Positions 61,628 through 63,520 of a stretch of DNA of 63,520 nt are shown here, piece after piece. Under the pieces are notes generated by a model. That model worked only from the letters and a program-made list of their open reading frames with translations. It did not search any database and was not told the DNA's origin. The position numbers and the translations under genes are program-made. The stretch spans positions 1 to 63,520 of the forward strand of contig JBCCHV010000038.1 in NCBI GenBank assembly GCA_039028635.1, read 5' to 3'. The DNA comes from Acidobacteriota bacterium (GTDB lineage Bacteria > Acidobacteriota > Thermoanaerobaculia > Multivoradales > JBCCEF01). Each line of letters begins with the position of its first letter. Within the stretch, counting starts at the first letter, position 1.

Positions 61628-62323
61628 CTAGCGCTTGGGAGGGGGGCCGATCAGCAAGACGATCTCTCCCTTGATCGCCTGGCGTTCGTCGAGCTGCTCG
61701 ATGAGCTCGCTCAGGCTGCCGCGCAGCACCTCTTCGTGCACCTTGGTGAGCTCCCGAGCGACCGCCGCCGGGCGATCACCGAGCACTTCGCGGGCGTCGC
61801 GCAGGCTGGCGAGCAGCCGGCGCGGCGATTCGAAGAACAGCACCGTGTGACCGAGGTCGGCGAAGCGGCGGTAGAAGTTCTGGCGTTTGCCGGACTTGGG
61901 CGGCGGGAAGCCGGCGAAGGTGAAGGGGTGCGGTGGCAAGGCCGAGACCGTCAGGGCGGTGAGAATCGCCGAAGGTCCCGGCAGGGATTCGAGTCGGTGC
62001 CCATGGTGGACCGCTTCGCGGGCGAGGACGTAACCCGGGTCCGACAGCAGAGGGGTGCCGGCATCGCTCACCAGGGCGACGGTGTCGCCCGCCGCCAGGC
62101 GCTCGAGGAGGCGGGGGAGGCGCTGGCGCTCGTTGTGCTCGTGGAGCGACACCAGGTCCTTCTCGAGACCGAGATGGGCGATCAGCTTGCCGCTGTGGCG
62201 GGTGTCTTCACAGGCGACGAGATCGGCTTCGGCGAGCTCTCGCTGAGCCCGCGGCGTGAGGTCCTCGAGGTTGCCGATGGGAGTCGGAACGATCACGAGC
62301 CGGCCCTTGCCCTGGTTGGTCAT
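61628..62323 (-). CDS. rsmI: 16S rRNA (cytidine1402-2'-O)-methyltransferase
   Basis: 231 residues, a little shorter than the E. coli protein. All marks of the RsmI family are present: V-P-T-P-I-G-N-L-E-D-L-T, C-E-D-T-R, S-D-A-G-T-P-L-L-S-D-P-G, L-P-G-P-S-A and F-A-G-F-P-P. It methylates the ribose of C1402 in the decoding centre of 16S rRNA. The start region faces element B copy 3, which lies within 14 bases of its ATG. The gene is followed by the unknown gene at 60720. Confidence 0.95.
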   Translation of the reverse strand: MTNQGKGRLVIVPTPIGNLEDLTPRAQRELAEADLVACEDTRHSGKLIAHLGLEKDLVSLHEHNERQRLPRLLERLAAGDTVALVSDAGTPLLSDPGYVLAREAVHHGHRLESLPGPSAILTALTVSALPPHPFTFAGFPPPKSGKRQNFYRRFADLGHTVLFFESPRRLLASLRDAREVLGDRPAAVARELTKVHEEVLRGSLSELIEQLDERQAIKGEIVLLIGPPPKR

Positions 62324-62336
62324 GAGGGCGATGATG

Positions 62337-62444
62337 CTAGCAGGGTGCTGAAAAACTCATCGGCAACCTGCGACCGATCCCGGGAAGACAACAAACAGCA
62401 GGCGCTGAATAAGTCGCCTCGCGGCTTTTTCAGCAGCCTGCTAG
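62337..62444. repeat. MITE-like element B, copy 3, between rsmI and the SurA-like gene
   Basis: The ends CTAGCAGGGTGCTGAAAAA (62337-62355) and TTTTTCAGCAGCCTGCTAG (62426-62444) are inverted repeats with one mismatch over 19 bases. The 70-base interior shares ACAAACAGCAGGCGCTGAATAAGTCGC-type sequence with the other copies. It fills nearly all of the divergent gap, stopping one base before the ATG at 62446, so it must supply or replace the promoters of both genes. Confidence 0.88.
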
Positions 62445-62445
62445 C

Positions 62446-63156
62446 ATGCGATTCATGTCGAAAAGGTCGGTCCTCTTGCTGGCGGTAGCCCTTATTTTCT
62501 CTTCCTTGGTGCTGCCTTCGGCCAGCGCCCAGGGCGGCGAAGAGCTGCTCGATCGCGTCGTCGCGATGGTCGATTCGGAGCCCATTCTGTGGTCCGAGAT
62601 CGAGGAGCTCATCGGCCTCGGTTTGGTGGCGGTGCAGGAGGGCGAGAGCGAGGACGCGTTGCGGCGTCGGGTCCTCGACCAGCTGGTGGAAGAGCGGCTG
62701 CGCTCCCAGGCGGTCGAGCGGTTTGGCTTCGAGCAGGCGCCGGTGGCGGTGATCGAAGAGCAGGTGGCGGAGATTCGTGGGCGCTTCGAGTCCGAGGAGG
62801 AGTTCGATCGTCGCCTCGCCGCCGTCGGCTTCAGCGAGGCCGAGCTACGCCAGCTGGTCGCCAAGCAGCTCGCCGTCCTGACCTATGTCGAGGAGCGCCT
62901 GGGGGCCCAGGTGTTCGTCGATCTCGACGAAATTCGCCGCTACTACGACAATGTGTTTGCGCCGAGCGTGACCGCCCAAGGGCAAGAGGTGCCCCCTCTC
63001 GACGACGTGCGGGAGGATCTGCGGCGCGTGCTGCGCGAATCCCAGCTCAACGAGGAGATCGTGCGCTGGACCGAAGAGCTGCGCAACAACGCCGACGTCT
63101 CCGTCTTTTACGACGAGCCGCGGGAGCTGCCCCCGGTGGTCGATCGAGTCGACTAG
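62446..63156 (+). CDS. SurA N-terminal domain-like periplasmic chaperone
   Basis: 236 residues with a signal peptide (residues 1-28, ends A-S-A-Q). The mature part, L-L-D-R-V-V-A-M-V-D-S-E-P-I-L-W-S-E-I-E-type start with a helical body, is that of the SurA/PpiC N-terminal chaperone domain; no parvulin catalytic domain follows. It likely helps outer-membrane proteins fold. A second ATG at 62455 is an alternative start, and neither has a ribosome site. The start abuts element copy 3 and the TAG stop lies inside element copy 1. Confidence 0.82.
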   Translation: MRFMSKRSVLLLAVALIFSSLVLPSASAQGGEELLDRVVAMVDSEPILWSEIEELIGLGLVAVQEGESEDALRRRVLDQLVEERLRSQAVERFGFEQAPVAVIEEQVAEIRGRFESEEEFDRRLAAVGFSEAELRQLVAKQLAVLTYVEERLGAQVFVDLDEIRRYYDNVFAPSVTAQGQEVPPLDDVREDLRRVLRESQLNEEIVRWTEELRNNADVSVFYDEPRELPPVVDRVD

Positions 63157-63440
63157 CAGGCTGCTGAAAAAGTCGCATGGCGACTTATTCAGCGCCTGCT
63201 GTTTGTTTCAGGGGCGCCCGGCCAGGGGGGCTAAAGGCGCCCCCCTCAGGCGCACGCACATGTCGTGCGCCTTCACCCCCGACCTCGGCGGCTTTCGCCG
63301 CCGCCTCGCCCCTCGGGCTCGGGAACTCTTGAGGACCAAAGATGCGCCGAGTCAAGACTTTTTCAGCGCTGCGAGCTGTTTGTTTCAGCGGCGCCCGGCG
63401 AGGGGGCTGAGTGGACCTGCCCCGATCTTGTAGACGGTTA
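63153..63440. repeat. MITE-like element B, copy 1, with a partial second unit
   Basis: Starts CTAGCAGGCTGCTGAAAAAG at 63153, supplying the stop codon TAG of the SurA-like gene. A short hairpin follows (AAGTCGCATGGCGACTT, 63169-63185). The stretch 63175-63300 matches the reverse complement of 54170-54300. Past 63350 the motif GACTTTTTCAGCG...CTGTTTGTTTCAG recurs, so a second, truncated unit is joined here. The last ~80 bases of the window hold no gene I can see. Confidence 0.75.
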
Positions 63441-63520
63441 TCAGCCTAGAGATTTCTCTTTCTCAGCAGGCAGTTTAATCGCGGTGGCAGTGGTCGCGTC
63501 AGCGGCCGTTGCCACCGCCC

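Noticed and set aside
62337-63440. Complete insertion sequence
   Set aside because: The elements are only ~110-290 bases and carry no transposase; they can only be non-autonomous.

Overview
The window is one contiguous stretch of a GC-rich bacterial chromosome (mid-60s percent GC by eye) with densely packed genes, many 4-base ATGA overlaps and no plasmid or phage backbone. Several family choices point to Acidobacteriota, most likely the Thermoanaerobaculia side: a GWxTD/VWA exported protein, a carboxypeptidase-regulatory-repeat protein, an IPTL-CTERM cell-surface protein and small Cys-rich exported peptides. This placement is inferred from gene content; no 16S gene is present.

Layout. 1-6.5 kb: exported or surface proteins of unknown role and an SGNH hydrolase. 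6.6-6.9 kb: tandem repeats, a strong hairpin and tRNA-Ser(GCU). 7.0-15.0 kb: housekeeping and metabolic genes (transketolase, MOSC protein, TerB/acyl-CoA oxidase fusion, DinB, CWC protein, serine hydrolase). 15.35-26.1 kb: the most remarkable region. A LOV-domain (blue-light) histidine kinase and an NtrC-type sigma54 activator are followed by a sigma54 promoter with a nested palindrome about 100 bp upstream. That promoter faces a receiver-PATAN protein, two small partner proteins, a microbial rhodopsin with an unusual D-T-K motif, a terminator hairpin, and then crtI-crtB-crtY-blh, which take phytoene precursors through beta-carotene to retinal. 26.2-31 kb: small genes and a 943-residue nitrilase-like protein that resembles the nitrilase part of defence reverse transcriptases. 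31-35 kb: a large beta-helix surface protein.

35-41.5 kb: a complete trans-4-hydroxyproline catabolic operon with a divergent PAS-AraC regulator. 41.6-46 kb: a eukaryote-like cyclophilin, a patatin-like phospholipase, and a low-GC segment holding a reverse transcriptase next to tRNA-Ser(UGA); this looks like a small defence-type island. 46-54 kb: a membrane glycosyltransferase, flippase and methyltransferase cluster, probably for polyprenyl-linked sugar or envelope assembly. 54-62.3 kb: SRPBCC and peroxiredoxin-fusion genes, a GWxTD/VWA protein, cysteine desulfurase with mnmA, and rsmI. The window ends with a SurA-like gene framed by copies of a MITE-like element.

Main proposal: the 15.35-26.1 kb block is one light-response system, in which a LOV kinase may control, through sigma54, production of a retinal proton pump and its chromophore pathway. 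The parts are visible in the sequence; the wiring is inference.
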